A stretch of DNA of 64,000 nt from Staphylococcus sp. Marseille-Q5304 (GCF_943737015.1 NZ_CALSFP010000001.1:186001-250000), one strand, 5' to 3'. Positions 1 to 9,893 are shown, counted from the first letter of the stretch. The notes: generated by a model not told the origin, from the letters alone. Numbers and translations: made by a program.

Positions 1-2
1 AA

Positions 3-392
3 ATTTTCGAAAAAGTCACAGCATGGTTGGACGCTTATTTCTCAGGAAATAACCCTGAGATTGACTTTCCTCTTCAGCCTGAAGGCACTGAATTTAAGAA
101 ACAAGTGTGGGACTTATTGTTAGAAATTCCATTTGGTCAAACACTATCTTACGGAGAGTTAGCTGAGAAAGTCGCAGTAAAACGTAATAAAGCTAAGATG
201 TCAGCACAAGCTGTAGGCGGAGCTGTGGGGAGTAACCCAATTTCAATCATTATTCCATGTCATCGCGTAGTCGGTAAAGATGGTAATTTAACAGGTTATG
301 GTGGTGGCATTGAGACGAAAGTAAAGCTGTTAGAGACAGAACAACTCGATATGAACCAATTCTATATCCCTAAAAAAGGCAATAAAATATAA
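3..392 (+). CDS. Methylated-DNA--protein-cysteine S-methyltransferase, 5'-truncated by window edge
   Basis: C-terminal part of an O6-alkylguanine-DNA alkyltransferase, which moves the alkyl group from damaged guanine to its own cysteine in a suicidal repair reaction. The visible protein carries the conserved block I-P-C-H-R-V-V with the acceptor Cys codon at 258-260, and upstream the helix-turn-helix region around F-G-Q-T-L-S-Y-G-E-L-A. The frame is open to the first base, so the N-terminal domain lies outside the window; the TTG at 27 is internal and not the start. Ada-like and Ogt-like subfamilies cannot be separated from this fragment. Confidence 0.9.
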   Translation: MFEKVTAWLDAYFSGNNPEIDFPLQPEGTEFKKQVWDLLLEIPFGQTLSYGELAEKVAVKRNKAKMSAQAVGGAVGSNPISIIIPCHRVVGKDGNLTGYGGGIETKVKLLETEQLDMNQFYIPKKGNKI

Positions 393-523
393 TAAAAACC
401 TTCCTATATTTAATAAACAGAATGAGATCACCAATTAAATTGCGCAAAATTACTAAGTTGCACTATTAGCTTAGTATGTTAGTGTTTAGGTTGTCTTAAA
501 ACAAATATAGGGAGGCATAATGT

Positions 524-2089
524 GTGGAACACAGGGAAAAGAAGTTTTCTAAAGTATTTATATATGCGGCAGCAATTGTAGGTATACTTGTCATATTTGG
601 TGCAGTGACACCAAAAGCATTTGGCAGTATTACAGGGGATATCTCTACATGGGTATCAAAGACCTTTGGTTGGTATTATATGGTTGTATATGCACTTGTG
701 TTAGCGTTTTGTATATTTTTAATTTTTAGCCCGATTGGCAAATTAAAGTTAGGTAAACCAACGGATAAACCTGAGTTTAAGACGGTCTCATGGTTAGCCA
801 TGCTATTTAGTGCTGGCATGGGAATTGGTTTAGTGTTTTATGGTGCTTCTGAACCAATTTCACACTATTTATCTCCGCCAACTGCTAAGCCAGAATCTAA
901 ATCTGCAATGGCAGAAGCATTTAAATATTCTTTCTTAGATTATGGCTTTCATCCATGGGCTGTTTATTGTCTAGTAGCACTCGGCTTAGCATATTCACAG
1001 TTTCGTAAAGGCGAGAATGGATTGATTTCGAGAACTTTAAGACCTGTGTTAGGTAATAAAGTAGATGGCACAACAGGTGTCATTGTGGATGTGTTAGCCG
1101 TTTTTGCGACGATTATAGGTGTTGCGATGTCTCTTGGCGTTGGCGCAGTCCAAATTAACGGAGGTTTAAGTTATTTATTTGGCTTACCAAAAAATGTTGT
1201 CGTCCAGGGTATTATAATTGCAGTTGTAACAGTATTATTTTTATACAGTGCCTGGAGTGGACTGAGTAAAGGAATTCAATATTTAAGTAATTTAAATATG
1301 ATATTAGCCGCATTATTGTTACTCGTATTATTTATCGTAGGTCCAACAGTGTTAATACTTAATATGATGACATCTGGATTTGGTGATTATTTATCAACAC
1401 TTATTTACGACAGTTTAGATGTCGCTCCGTTGAATAAACAAAAGTCTGATTGGTTACAAACTTGGACAATTTATTATTGGGGCTGGTGGATGAGTTGGAG
1501 TCCATTCGTCGGTACGTTTATCGCCAGAATTTCAAAAGGTCGAAGTATTCGTGAATTTGTCATTGCCGTACTTGGTGTTCCTGTTATCATTAGTGTGATT
1601 TGGTTCAGTACTTTTGGTATGACTGGTATATCAGTAGGGCAGCACCATAAAGGTATATTTAAAATGCCACCAGAAACGCAGTTATTCGGTATTTTTAATG
1701 AGTTGCCATTTGGTACGATATTATCAATTATTGCGCTAGCATTAATTGCATCATTCTTTATTACTTCTGCCGATTCCGCAACATATGTATTAGGAATGCA
1801 AACAGCATTTGGTACACTTAACCCATCAGGCTTTGTAAAGATCGTATGGGGGATTTCATTAGCAGCTATCGCATATGTCTTATTGTTAGCCGGTGGAGAC
1901 ACAGGTTTAGCAGCGATGCAATCGGCAGCTATTATTTCTGCCTTTCCATTTAGTTTTGTCGTCATATTGATGATGATTTCGTTATTTAAAGATGCAAATG
2001 CAGAACGGAAATATTTAGGATTATCGTTACAACCTCATAAACAAAATATAAACTCAACAAAAGAACAACAATCACACATACCTCGTTAA
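524..2089 (+). CDS. BCCT-family glycine betaine/choline/carnitine transporter
   Basis: A 521-aa secondary transporter expected to import a quaternary-ammonium osmoprotectant with Na+ or H+ across the cell membrane. It has about twelve hydrophobic segments and the Trp-rich BCCT signature (W-T-I-Y-Y-W-G-W-W-M-S-W-S-P, about residues 314-327), plus the G-M-G-I-G-L-V-F-Y-G-A-S-E-P-I motif near residue 100. Length is typical. The GTG start at 524 has a GGAGG site at 511-515, 8 nt away; the ATG at 520 opens a frame that stops within about ten codons. It is monocistronic and ends at a hairpin shared with the convergent mvaS. OpuD-, BetT- and CudT-type substrates cannot be distinguished here. Confidence 0.9.
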   Translation: MEHREKKFSKVFIYAAAIVGILVIFGAVTPKAFGSITGDISTWVSKTFGWYYMVVYALVLAFCIFLIFSPIGKLKLGKPTDKPEFKTVSWLAMLFSAGMGIGLVFYGASEPISHYLSPPTAKPESKSAMAEAFKYSFLDYGFHPWAVYCLVALGLAYSQFRKGENGLISRTLRPVLGNKVDGTTGVIVDVLAVFATIIGVAMSLGVGAVQINGGLSYLFGLPKNVVVQGIIIAVVTVLFLYSAWSGLSKGIQYLSNLNMILAALLLLVLFIVGPTVLILNMMTSGFGDYLSTLIYDSLDVAPLNKQKSDWLQTWTIYYWGWWMSWSPFVGTFIARISKGRSIREFVIAVLGVPVIISVIWFSTFGMTGISVGQHHKGIFKMPPETQLFGIFNELPFGTILSIIALALIASFFITSADSATYVLGMQTAFGTLNPSGFVKIVWGISLAAIAYVLLLAGGDTGLAAMQSAAIISAFPFSFVVILMMISLFKDANAERKYLGLSLQPHKQNINSTKEQQSHIPR

Positions 2090-2110
2090 ACGAAAAAGAA
2101 ACTATAAAAG

Positions 2111-2155
2111 AGCTCCTAGTGACGTTCAACACGTCAGCTAGGAGCTTCTTTTATG
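2111..2155. terminator. Terminator between BCCT transporter and mvaS
   Basis: Inverted repeat AGCTCCTAGTGACGT / ACGTCAGCTAGGAGCT with a 5-nt loop and one bulged G, followed on the + strand by TTCTTTTAT. It terminates the transporter and may also serve the convergent mvaS. Confidence 0.8.
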
Positions 2156-2186
2156 ATTCGCTAAAAAGTGGTTTTAAGTGCTTTGA

Positions 2187-3362
2187 TTATTGATTTAATG
2201 TATTATATTGACGAATATGATCATTGATACTTTCTAGATAGAAGATTTCATTTTTCTCATCAGCAAGTTCAACATCGTGATCAAATTCTAAATTATCGAA
2301 ACGTTTAAAGAATGCTTCGTAATCATCAACAGAAATTTCTGTACGGTTATTTAATAAAGCTTTGTGACCTTCGATATCAAGTACATCTTTGAAGCCATCA
2401 ACAAGTTGGCCACTGAAGAATTCACCAACTGAACCTGAACCGTAACTGAATAAACCGATGCTATCTCCAGCTGATAGGTTTTCATGAGTTTCAAGTAGTG
2501 AAATTAAACTTAAATAAAGTGATCCTGTATAGATATTACCAACATAACGATTGTAGTATGTTGCAGCATCATAACCATTAGTTAAACGTTCTTTAGTTTC
2601 GTCGTTGATGTCATCTGTTAAGATTGAATCAAGTGCTTTTTTACCCATTTTAGTGAATGGTACATGGAAGCATAATGATGCAAAGTCATCTAGTTGTTTG
2701 TTCGTACGACGTGCGTACTCAGACCAACTTTCTTGGAAGGAACGAATGTAAGCATCTTTAGATAATGCACCGTCAACAAGTGGATATGGTTGTCCTGTCG
2801 GTCTCCAGAAATCATACACGTCTTCAGTGTATGCTACTGCATCGTCATTTAGTTCAAGTATACGTGGGTTTTGTGATATCATCATAGCAACGGCACCTGC
2901 ACCTTGTGTAGGTTCGCCTCCTGAATTAAGGCCGTAACGTGCTGTATCACTCGTAATTACAAGTACCTTTTCATCTGGACGCTTTGCGATGTAATCCTTA
3001 GCCATTTGAATAGCTGGTGTTGCAGCATAGCAAGCCTCTTTCATTTCAAAGCAACGTGCAAATGGTTGAATACCTAGCAAGTTGTGGATTTGAACTGCTG
3101 AAGCTTTGGCTGAATCGATTGCTGATTCTGTAGCAACGATAACCATGCCGATTTGTTTTTTATCGTCTTCTGTAACGATGGATTGAGCTGCATTAGCACC
3201 CATCGAAACGATATCTTGGCTCATCGGACTTACAGCCATTTCAGTTTGTCCAATACCGATTAAAAATTTATTTGGATCGACTTGACGTGCTTCGGCTAGT
3301 TTCGCCATATCTACATAGAATTTTGGAACGTAAAAATTGATTTGATCAATACCGATTGACAT
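2187..3362 (-). CDS. mvaS: Hydroxymethylglutaryl-CoA synthase
   Basis: Condenses acetyl-CoA with acetoacetyl-CoA to HMG-CoA, the second step of the mevalonate pathway to isopentenyl diphosphate. The 391-aa product begins [13 protein letters not shown] and has the catalytic motif K-E-A-C-Y-A-A with Cys at residue 111, the position known in staphylococcal MvaS. The frame opens 23 codons further upstream, but the ATG at 3362 is preceded by AAAGGTG and matches the family start, so I chose it. It is transcribed divergently from the thiolase-mvaA pair with about 100 bp between starts. Confidence 0.97.
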   Translation of the reverse strand: MSIGIDQINFYVPKFYVDMAKLAEARQVDPNKFLIGIGQTEMAVSPMSQDIVSMGANAAQSIVTEDDKKQIGMVIVATESAIDSAKASAVQIHNLLGIQPFARCFEMKEACYAATPAIQMAKDYIAKRPDEKVLVITSDTARYGLNSGGEPTQGAGAVAMMISQNPRILELNDDAVAYTEDVYDFWRPTGQPYPLVDGALSKDAYIRSFQESWSEYARRTNKQLDDFASLCFHVPFTKMGKKALDSILTDDINDETKERLTNGYDAATYYNRYVGNIYTGSLYLSLISLLETHENLSAGDSIGLFSYGSGSVGEFFSGQLVDGFKDVLDIEGHKALLNNRTEISVDDYEAFFKRFDNLEFDHDVELADEKNEIFYLESINDHIRQYNTLNQ

Positions 3363-3383
3363 AAGTGTATCGACACCTTTCTG

Positions 3384-3427
3384 TATATAAATATCATTTG
3401 AATCATAACAAAACGTGTAGATAAAAT
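3384..3427. promoter_or_regulatory. Probable overlapping divergent promoters, mvaS / thiolase
   Basis: For the + strand, TTGAAT (3398-3403) and TAAAAT (3422-3427) are separated by 18 bp. For the - strand, TTGTTA (complement of 3406-3411) and TATATA (complement of 3384-3389) are separated by 16 bp. The two promoters would overlap, so the arms may compete or be co-regulated. Based only on match to sigma-A boxes. Confidence 0.35.
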
Positions 3428-3464
3428 ACAATATTTTAATTTTTTAGAAAAAAGGAGTTTGAAT

Positions 3465-4619
3465 ATGAATAAAGTAGCTATTGTAAGTGCAAAACGTACC
3501 CCTATCGGGAAATTTAGAGGAAAATTAAGAAATTACTCAGCCGTGGAACTCGGTATCCATTCTTTAAAGGCTGCAATGAAAGCGGTTAAATTATCACCAG
3601 AACTTGTGGATCAAGTTATCTACGGTAATGTATTACAAGCGGGTAGTGGCCAAAATCCAGCCCGTCAAATTGGTATTAAATCAGGCGTACCGAACACAGC
3701 ACCTGCAATGACTATCAATGAAGTTTGTGGTTCAGGCTTAAAGTCAATCATTCTAGGTAAACAACTTATTCAACTTGGTGAAGCAAAAGTTGTTGCTGTA
3801 GGTGGAATTGAGAGTATGACAAACGCACCTAAACTCGTATTAAGTGAAGATGGCAAACCAGTTCCTAGCTTTATGCATGATGGTTTAACTGACGCATTTT
3901 CACAATCACCAATGGGAGATACTGCAGAAGCGGTTGCTGAAAAGTTTAATATTACGCGTGAACAACAAGATGCTTTCGCAAATGAATCACATCATAAAGC
4001 GAGTCAAGCTGTAGAAGCAGGGAAATTTGATAATGAAATTGTTCCGTTAGAAGATGCAGATGGTGAACTTATGACAAGCGATGAAGGCATCCGCGGTAAC
4101 AGTAGCATTGAAAAATTAGGCACTTTAGATACAATCTTTAAAGCTGATGGTACTGTAACTGGTGGTAATGCTTCACCAATCAATGATGGTGCATCTACTG
4201 TGATTTTAATGGATGAGGCATACGCGAAAGAAAATGGCTTTGAAATTTTAGGCATCGTAGGCGATTATACAGAAATTGGTTATGATCCAGCGTATATGGG
4301 TTACGCACCATATCACGCAGTGTCTCAATTATTAGAAAAAACAAATCAAACAATTGATGATATAGATGTCGTTGAAATGACAGAAGCATTTGCAGCACAA
4401 AGTATTCCAGTAAGAGATCATCTGAAACTTGATGAAGATAAGTTGAACTTATATGGCGGCGCAATTGCCCTAGGTCATCCAATCGGAGCTTCTGGTACAC
4501 GTTTAGTCACAACATTAGTCAACGTGTTATCACAAGAAAATAAACAAAATGGTATAGCAACTGCTTGTATTGGTGGCGGTATGAGTATTGCGTTATCAGT
4601 GAGTAAGGGGAATCAATAA
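3465..4619 (+). CDS. Acetyl-CoA C-acetyltransferase (thiolase)
   Basis: A 384-aa thiolase. In the biosynthetic direction it condenses two acetyl-CoA to acetoacetyl-CoA, the substrate of MvaS. Visible catalytic elements are Cys88 in N-E-V-C-G-S-G, the His of G-H-P-I-G-A-S-G and the C-terminal C-I-G-G-G. The ATG at 3465 has AAAGGAG 7 nt upstream (3451-3457); an in-frame TTG at 3459 is too close to that site. Its stop codon overlaps the mvaA start by one base, so the two are translationally coupled, and mvaS is divergent. That context points to a dedicated mevalonate-pathway thiolase rather than a fatty-acid degradation enzyme. Confidence 0.93.
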   Translation: MNKVAIVSAKRTPIGKFRGKLRNYSAVELGIHSLKAAMKAVKLSPELVDQVIYGNVLQAGSGQNPARQIGIKSGVPNTAPAMTINEVCGSGLKSIILGKQLIQLGEAKVVAVGGIESMTNAPKLVLSEDGKPVPSFMHDGLTDAFSQSPMGDTAEAVAEKFNITREQQDAFANESHHKASQAVEAGKFDNEIVPLEDADGELMTSDEGIRGNSSIEKLGTLDTIFKADGTVTGGNASPINDGASTVILMDEAYAKENGFEILGIVGDYTEIGYDPAYMGYAPYHAVSQLLEKTNQTIDDIDVVEMTEAFAAQSIPVRDHLKLDEDKLNLYGGAIALGHPIGASGTRLVTTLVNVLSQENKQNGIATACIGGGMSIALSVSKGNQ

Positions 4620-5902
4620 TGGAGCGCTTAAGTAAGGAGTTTCGTCATAAATCAAGAGCCGATAAATTACAAGAACTAGAAGAGAAATCATGGTTAACTT
4701 CAGAGAATAGAGACATGTTACTTAATCATCCTTTAATTCCTGAAGAAATTGCGAATAGCTTAATTGAAAACGTCATCGGTCAAGGTGCACTACCGGTTGG
4801 ATTATTACCGGAAATTGTTGTCGATGAAAAATCTTATGTCGTTCCAATGATGGTAGAAGAGCCGTCAGTCGTTGCAGCTGCAAGCTATGGTGCTAAACTT
4901 GTTAATCAAACAGGTGGTTTCAAAGTTGTTGAAAGTGAACGATTAATGATTGGTCAAATCGTCTTTGATGACGTGGAAGATACAGCTCAATTAGCGAAGA
5001 CAATTCAAGGCTTAGAACCTAAGATTAAAGAAATAGCCGATGAGGTTTACCCTTCAATCATTAAAAGAGGTGGGGGTTATCGTCGTATTGAAATAGATAC
5101 GTTCCCAGCTGAACAGTTACTTTCATTAAAAGTATACGTTGATACGAAAGATGCGATGGGTGCGAATATGCTCAATACAATTTTAGAAGGTATTACTGCT
5201 TATCTTAAAAATGAACTTGAGCAAGTTGATATTTTAATGAGTATTTTATCCAACCATGCAACTGCATCTGTAGTAAAAGTACAAGGTGAAATAGATGTTG
5301 ATGCATTGACGAAAAATGGCCGTGATGGTAAGGAAGTAGCGCATCGTATGGAACGTGCTTCTAAATTAGCGCAAGTGGATATTCATCGGGCAGCGACACA
5401 TAATAAAGGTGTTATGAACGGTATACATGCTGTCGTACTTGCAACAGGAAATGACACTCGCGGCGCTGAAGCAAGTGCACATGCTTATGCAAGTAAAGAT
5501 GGACAATATAGAGGCATTGCGACGTGGCATTACGATGAACAGCGTCAGAAACTCGTCGGTACAATCGAAGTGCCAATGACATTAGCAACAGTTGGTGGTG
5601 GAACTAAAGTATTACCAATTGCACAAGCATCACTCGATTTAATGAACGTCGAATCAGCTCAAGAACTTGGTCACGTTGTAGCTGCAGTTGGTTTAGCTCA
5701 AAACTTCTCAGCATGCCGTGCACTTGTCTCTGAAGGTATTCAACAGGGTCATATGCGTTTGCAATATAAATCACTTGCCATCGTTGTCGGTGCGAAAGGT
5801 GATGAAATTGTAAAGGTAGCTGATATGTTACAACAGGAACCACGTGCAAATGCACAAGTAGCTGAAACAATACTTAACCAAATACGTTCTGAAAGTAATT
5901 AA
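4619..5902 (+). CDS. mvaA: Hydroxymethylglutaryl-CoA reductase, class II
   Basis: Reduces HMG-CoA to mevalonate. The 427-aa product has the compact soluble class II architecture without a membrane anchor. Visible motifs include E-N-V-I-G (residues about 49-53), the N-terminal run G-A-L-P-V-G, and the D-A-M-G-A-N-M-L-N motif near residue 180 used for cofactor and substrate binding. The ATG overlaps the thiolase TAA by one base (A at 4619), a coupling arrangement without an independent strong Shine-Dalgarno. Together with the thiolase and divergent mvaS it completes acetyl-CoA to mevalonate. Confidence 0.96.
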   Translation: MERLSKEFRHKSRADKLQELEEKSWLTSENRDMLLNHPLIPEEIANSLIENVIGQGALPVGLLPEIVVDEKSYVVPMMVEEPSVVAAASYGAKLVNQTGGFKVVESERLMIGQIVFDDVEDTAQLAKTIQGLEPKIKEIADEVYPSIIKRGGGYRRIEIDTFPAEQLLSLKVYVDTKDAMGANMLNTILEGITAYLKNELEQVDILMSILSNHATASVVKVQGEIDVDALTKNGRDGKEVAHRMERASKLAQVDIHRAATHNKGVMNGIHAVVLATGNDTRGAEASAHAYASKDGQYRGIATWHYDEQRQKLVGTIEVPMTLATVGGGTKVLPIAQASLDLMNVESAQELGHVVAAVGLAQNFSACRALVSEGIQQGHMRLQYKSLAIVVGAKGDEIVKVADMLQQEPRANAQVAETILNQIRSESN

Positions 5903-6016
5903 TAAATTCTATAACACTGACTTATAAGAAAGTAATCATATAATAGTTTTGTAAGCGTACGTTTTAAAGAATCTTTTGCTTTTATCAATGTGTTATTAAC
6001 AAAGGGGAGATCGTTT

Positions 6017-6991
6017 ATGACTCATTCAAATATTCCAGCTTTAACATATAAAGGTGACGCCAATACTGCTGTTCCATTACAAGCACACGAACAACAGCTT
6101 CTAACAGTTACCGCTGACCACTGGTTGAAAATTTCTGACGAAGGATTACAACTTGAAGGTTTATGCTTTAATAGAGATGGAGATTTAATACTTTGTGAAG
6201 TTTTTGGTGGAAGTGTGTTCCACGTAAAGTTACCTAATAAACGCGTAACGAAATTGTTCCATTCTGAAAAGCAAAATCCAGCTGCAGTTAAAATACACAA
6301 GGATGGGCGTTTGTTCGTTTGTTATTTAGGCGATTTCAAGGATTCGGGCGGTATCTTTGCCGTAGATTCGAATGGAGAACACCACGAAGATATTGTTTCT
6401 GATGTTGAAACAGAATACTGCGTTGACGACCTTGTATTTGATAGTAAAGGTGGTTTCTACTTTACTGACTTTAGAGGGTACTCTACGAACCCTAAAGGGG
6501 GCGTTTACTATGTTGATCCTGAATTCAAATCAGTTTCGCCTGTCATTCAAAACCTTGCTGTAGCCAATGGTGTTGCATTAAGTACAGATGAACGTACGTT
6601 GTGGGTGACTGAGACGAATGCGAATCGTTTACATCGCATTGATTTAGAAGAGGATGGGGTAACAATTGAACCATTTGGCGCCTCTATTCCATATTACTTT
6701 ACAGGGCACGAAGGACCAGATTCATGTTGTATTGATAGTGACGATAATTTATATGTTGCGATGTACGGTCAAGGACGTGTGCTCGTATTTAACAAATACG
6801 GTCATCCAATAGGTCAAATATTGTTACCGGGTCGAGATGAAGGTCATATGTTACGTTCGACACATCCGGCATTTATACCAGGAACAGATCAACTTATTAT
6901 TTGTTCAAATGATATGGATAATGATGGAGATTCATGGTTATTTACTGCAAAAGGCTTTGCGAAAGGTCACAATAGTTATCAATTTCATTAA
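6017..6991 (+). CDS. drp35: Drug-responsive lactonase Drp35
   Basis: A 324-aa cytoplasmic six-bladed beta-propeller of the SMP-30/gluconolactonase family. In S. aureus Drp35 is a Ca2+-dependent lactonase induced by cell-wall-active antibiotics. Family signatures seen are [31 protein letters not shown] and [14 protein letters not shown]. The ATG at 6017 follows AAGGGGAGA (6002-6010) by 6 nt; a TTG nine codons upstream lacks such a site. It is monocistronic. Confidence 0.95.
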   Translation: MTHSNIPALTYKGDANTAVPLQAHEQQLLTVTADHWLKISDEGLQLEGLCFNRDGDLILCEVFGGSVFHVKLPNKRVTKLFHSEKQNPAAVKIHKDGRLFVCYLGDFKDSGGIFAVDSNGEHHEDIVSDVETEYCVDDLVFDSKGGFYFTDFRGYSTNPKGGVYYVDPEFKSVSPVIQNLAVANGVALSTDERTLWVTETNANRLHRIDLEEDGVTIEPFGASIPYYFTGHEGPDSCCIDSDDNLYVAMYGQGRVLVFNKYGHPIGQILLPGRDEGHMLRSTHPAFIPGTDQLIICSNDMDNDGDSWLFTAKGFAKGHNSYQFH

Positions 6992-7105
6992 ATGAAGGGA
7001 CAGCTCAATTCAATTATTAAAATGTGAGTTAGGTATCTCACATTCAGAGGGTGCGACAGAAATCGAATTTTCTAATAGAGATTTTGTAGAACCACCTCGT
7101 CGACA

Positions 7106-7145
7106 AAGAGTCTGAGACATCTATTTATGTCTCAGGCTCTTTTAA
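7106..7145 (+). terminator. Rho-independent terminator after drp35
   Basis: Stem AAGAGTCTGAGACAT / ATGTCTCAGGCTCTT around a 6-nt loop, ending in TTTT. Nearly the same stem recurs at 34617-34647, as is common for staphylococcal terminators. Confidence 0.8.
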
Positions 7146-7300
7146 CTTTAAAAAACAAGATAAGTAGGATCAATCAAACTAACTATTGCGATATATAGTT
7201 TTGATTTTAGGTTTATTTTTAATAAAGATTATTTTTGAATGCATAGTGAAATATAACTATTTAAGATGTAAAAAACATTAATAAATTAACAATACACCAT

Positions 7301-7314
7301 TGTAAACGCTTACA
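7301..7314 (+). promoter_or_regulatory. Catabolite-responsive element (cre), CcpA site
   Basis: TGTAAACGCTTACA matches the TGWAARCGYTWNCW consensus at every position and is a perfect palindrome. It lies 43 bp upstream of the nhaC start, so CcpA would most likely repress this transporter when good carbon is available. Confidence 0.75.
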
Positions 7315-7356
7315 TATTCGGTTATGATTTATGTAATAAAAGGGAGGCGTTTTATT

Positions 7357-8820
7357 TTGGGTAAAAAATCAGAAAATTCGGATAAAAATCATAAAACGAA
7401 AAAGCCTTTAGGGCTTACTTCAGCATTAGTAACTTTAACAATAATGATTTCAACGATGTTATTTACTGTGGCAGTCCTAGAGAAAGAACCGCATATACCA
7501 TTGATGATTGGTACAGCTGTAGCAATACTAATTACAATGTTACATGGATATGAATTTAGTGAAGTTGAAGAAATGATGTATAAAGGGATTAGACATGCTT
7601 TACCAGCAATCGTGATTATTATTTTAGTAGGTCTTATTATTGGCTCTTGGATTGGGAGTGGCGTCGTAGCTACAATGATTTACTACGGCTTGCAATTAAT
7701 TGATCCAAGATTTTTCTTAGCTGTAGTTTTAATCTTATGTGGAATCGTGGCTCTGGCGATTGGTAGTAGCTGGTCAACGATGGCTACAGTTGGGGTAGCA
7801 TCGATGGGTATAGGCATAAGTATGGGTATTTCACCTGGGATGGTAGCAGGTGCAGTTATTTGTGGGTCTTATTTTGGAGATAAAATGAGTCCATTATCAG
7901 ATACGACAAACTTAGCTTCAGGTCTCACAGATGTTGATTTATTTGAGCATATTAAACACATGTTCTATACAACGATTCCTGCATTAATTATTGCGGTAGT
8001 AGCATTCTTCTTTATGGGCTTACAATTTGGTGGTAAACATTTTGATACTAAGAAAGTCGAAGGTATCTTAACTACAATGCAAGATAATTTCACGATTTCA
8101 CCGTGGTTATTACTTATTCCGTTAATCGTAATTTTACTTGTAGTCGTTAAAGTACCTGCGATTCCAGCCATTTGTGTCGGTATTATCCTCGGATTTTTTG
8201 CACAAATCTTTGTGCAAGGAGATAGTCTAACTGATGCTCTAACGGCACTTCAAACAGGATATAAAATAGATTCAGGAAATAAAATGGTTGATGAATTGTT
8301 TACACGTGGTGGGCTTGAATCAATGTTCTATACTATTTCATTAACGTTGGTAGCAATGACGTTTGGTGGAGTATTAGAATACTCAGGAATGCTTTCTGCA
8401 CTTATAAATGTCATTTTAAAATTTGCAAAATCAACAGGATCGCTTATTGCTTCAGTAATTGTGTCATGTATAGGTACTAACTTTACTTGTTCAGAACAAT
8501 ACATATCGATTATTGTTCCATCAAGAATGTACGCGAGTACTTTTAAAGAAAAGAATTTACATCCTAAAAATTTATCTCGAGCTTTAGAAGACGGTGGTAC
8601 GTTAACTTCAGTGTTTGTACCTTGGAACACATGTGGTGTATTTATCGCATCGACTTTAGGTGTATCCGTAATGGAATACGCGCCGTTTGCAATTGTTAAC
8701 TATTTAGTACCAATAATTTCTATTATATACGCTTATATTGGTTTTAAAATTGTAAAATTAAACGATGATAGAGACACTTCTTTAAAAGAAAAACCATTAA
8801 GCCAAAGTAAACCGGTTTAA
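7357..8820 (+). CDS. NhaC-family Na+/H+ antiporter
   Basis: A 487-aa polytopic membrane protein of the NhaC ion-transporter superfamily, probably exchanging Na+ or an organic anion for protons. About eleven to twelve hydrophobic helices are visible with family-like G-S-S-W-S-T-M-A-T and G-D-K-M-S-P-L-S-D-T-T-N-L-A motifs. I place the start at the TTG at 7357, 9 nt after AGGGAGG (7341-7347). The ATG at 7324 lies upstream of that ribosome-binding site and lacks its own. A perfect cre precedes the gene and a long hairpin follows. Some NhaC members are malate/lactate antiporters, so substrate is uncertain. Confidence 0.88.
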   Translation: MGKKSENSDKNHKTKKPLGLTSALVTLTIMISTMLFTVAVLEKEPHIPLMIGTAVAILITMLHGYEFSEVEEMMYKGIRHALPAIVIIILVGLIIGSWIGSGVVATMIYYGLQLIDPRFFLAVVLILCGIVALAIGSSWSTMATVGVASMGIGISMGISPGMVAGAVICGSYFGDKMSPLSDTTNLASGLTDVDLFEHIKHMFYTTIPALIIAVVAFFFMGLQFGGKHFDTKKVEGILTTMQDNFTISPWLLLIPLIVILLVVVKVPAIPAICVGIILGFFAQIFVQGDSLTDALTALQTGYKIDSGNKMVDELFTRGGLESMFYTISLTLVAMTFGGVLEYSGMLSALINVILKFAKSTGSLIASVIVSCIGTNFTCSEQYISIIVPSRMYASTFKEKNLHPKNLSRALEDGGTLTSVFVPWNTCGVFIASTLGVSVMEYAPFAIVNYLVPIISIIYAYIGFKIVKLNDDRDTSLKEKPLSQSKPV

Positions 8821-8854
8821 TTTACAACAATAAATTTTATATCTAATGAATTAA

Positions 8855-8936
8855 AACCAGGACGACAGGGTTCGTTTAGTCAAATTTTGCACTGAGAGTT
8901 GTTTTGACTTAAACCTTGTTGTCTTGGTTATTTTTG
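8855..8936 (+). terminator. Long terminator hairpin after nhaC
   Basis: Arms AACCAGGACGACAGGGTT (8855-8872) and AACCTTGTTGTCTTGGTT (8912-8929) pair with G-U wobbles; an inner arm TTTAGTCAAA pairs with TTTTGACTTAAA. TATTTTTG follows. The stem is unusually long at about 28 pairs. Confidence 0.75.
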
Positions 8937-9014
8937 TTATAGATAAGAATATTGAAAATTTCTCATTTCAACGTATACTATTGGTTATATGAGTAGATTA
9001 AGTAAGGGAGAATG

Positions 9015-9893
9015 TCGATGGATATCAAACATATGCAATACTTTGTTGAAGTGGTTAACCAAAAAGGGATGACGAATGCATCTAAATCATTATATATTGC
9101 CCAACCGACGATTAGTAAAGCGATTAAAGATTTAGAAGAAGAGCTAGACATTGTATTATTTGATCGGAGTAAACGCCAACTTGTCTTAACAGATGCGGGT
9201 AGAATATTTTATCAAAAATGTAAGGAAATACTAACCTTGTATAAAGATTTACCGAAAGAAATAAATAGTTTGCTTGGGTTAGAAACAGGACATATTAGCA
9301 TAGGTTTATCAGCGGTTATGAATATGAACAAATTTATTCATATACTAGGTGAATTTCATCAAAAATATCCAGACGTCACTTACAATCTAGTTGAAAATGG
9401 TGGAAAAATGATTGAAACCCAATTAATTAATGATGAAATTGATATTGGTATAACAACTTTGCCCGTAGATCAAACGATTTTCCATTCTATCCCTCTTTAC
9501 CAAGAAGAGTTAAAACTCATTGTCAATCCAGAGCACCACTTAGCGAAATATGATGAAATTGACATGCATATGTTGAAGGACGAAGACTTTATTCTATTTA
9601 ATGAAGACTTTTATTTGAATGATAAAATTATTGAAACAGCGAAAAATTCTGGTTTTGTGCCTAATACTATTTCTAAAATATCTCAATGGAACTTCATAGA
9701 AAATTTATTAAATGCCCATTTAGGTGTCAGTATCTTACCTGAAAATATTGTTTCGATGTTGGATCAGAACTTTAAAAACATTAAAATTAATAATTCCTCA
9801 ATGCGTTGGGAATTAGGTGTGATTTGGAAGAAAGATAAATATTTAAGTTACGCAACGAGACAATGGATTGATTTTTTAAAAGCAAGATTATAA
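9015..9893 (+). CDS. cidR: LysR-family regulator, CidR
   Basis: A 292-aa LysR-type activator: N-terminal winged helix-turn-helix (about residues 1-60, with S-K-S-L-Y-I-A-Q-P-T-I-S-K-A-I) and a periplasmic-binding-like effector domain. CidR in S. aureus activates cidABC and alsSD in response to acetate or overflow carbon. The call rests on family plus position directly upstream of cidABC. The start is ambiguous: the ATGs at 9012 and 9018 flank the listed frame, all near the GGGAG at 9007-9011, so the exact N-terminus may shift by a residue or two. Here a degraded IS relic of about 0.4 kb separates it from cidA. Confidence 0.85.
   Translation, partial: SMDIKHMQYFVEVVNQKGMTNASKSLYIAQPTISKAIKDLEEELDIVLFDRSKRQLVLTDAGRIFYQKCKEILTLYKDLPKEINSLLGLETGHISIGLSAVMNMNKFIHILGEFHQKYPDVTYNLVENGGKMIETQLINDEIDIGITTLPVDQTIFHSIPLYQEELKLIVNPEHHLAKYDEIDMHMLKDEDFILFNEDFYLNDKIIETAKNSGFVPNTISKISQWNFIENLLNAHLGVSILPENIVSMLDQNFKNIKINNSSMRWELGVIWKKDKYLSYATRQWIDFLKARL

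Larger units (their letters stand above)
6992..7356. other. Intergenic region drp35-nhaC
   Basis: 365 bp without a gene. It holds a perfect 8-bp inverted repeat AATGTGAG/CTCACATT (7021-7044, 8-nt loop, no T tract), a degenerate stretch resembling the dispersed staphylococcal 'gggacagaaat' type repeat (about 7050-7105), the drp35 terminator and the nhaC cre site. Confidence 0.6.

Noticed and set aside
1474..1965. 163-codon open frame antisense to the BCCT transporter
   Set aside because: Shadow of a codon-biased membrane protein gene; no ribosome site and low-complexity composition.
7021..7044. AATGTGAG/CTCACATT hairpin as drp35 terminator
   Set aside because: No T tract follows; the stem at 7106-7145 is the better terminator. 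Left as an unexplained repeat.
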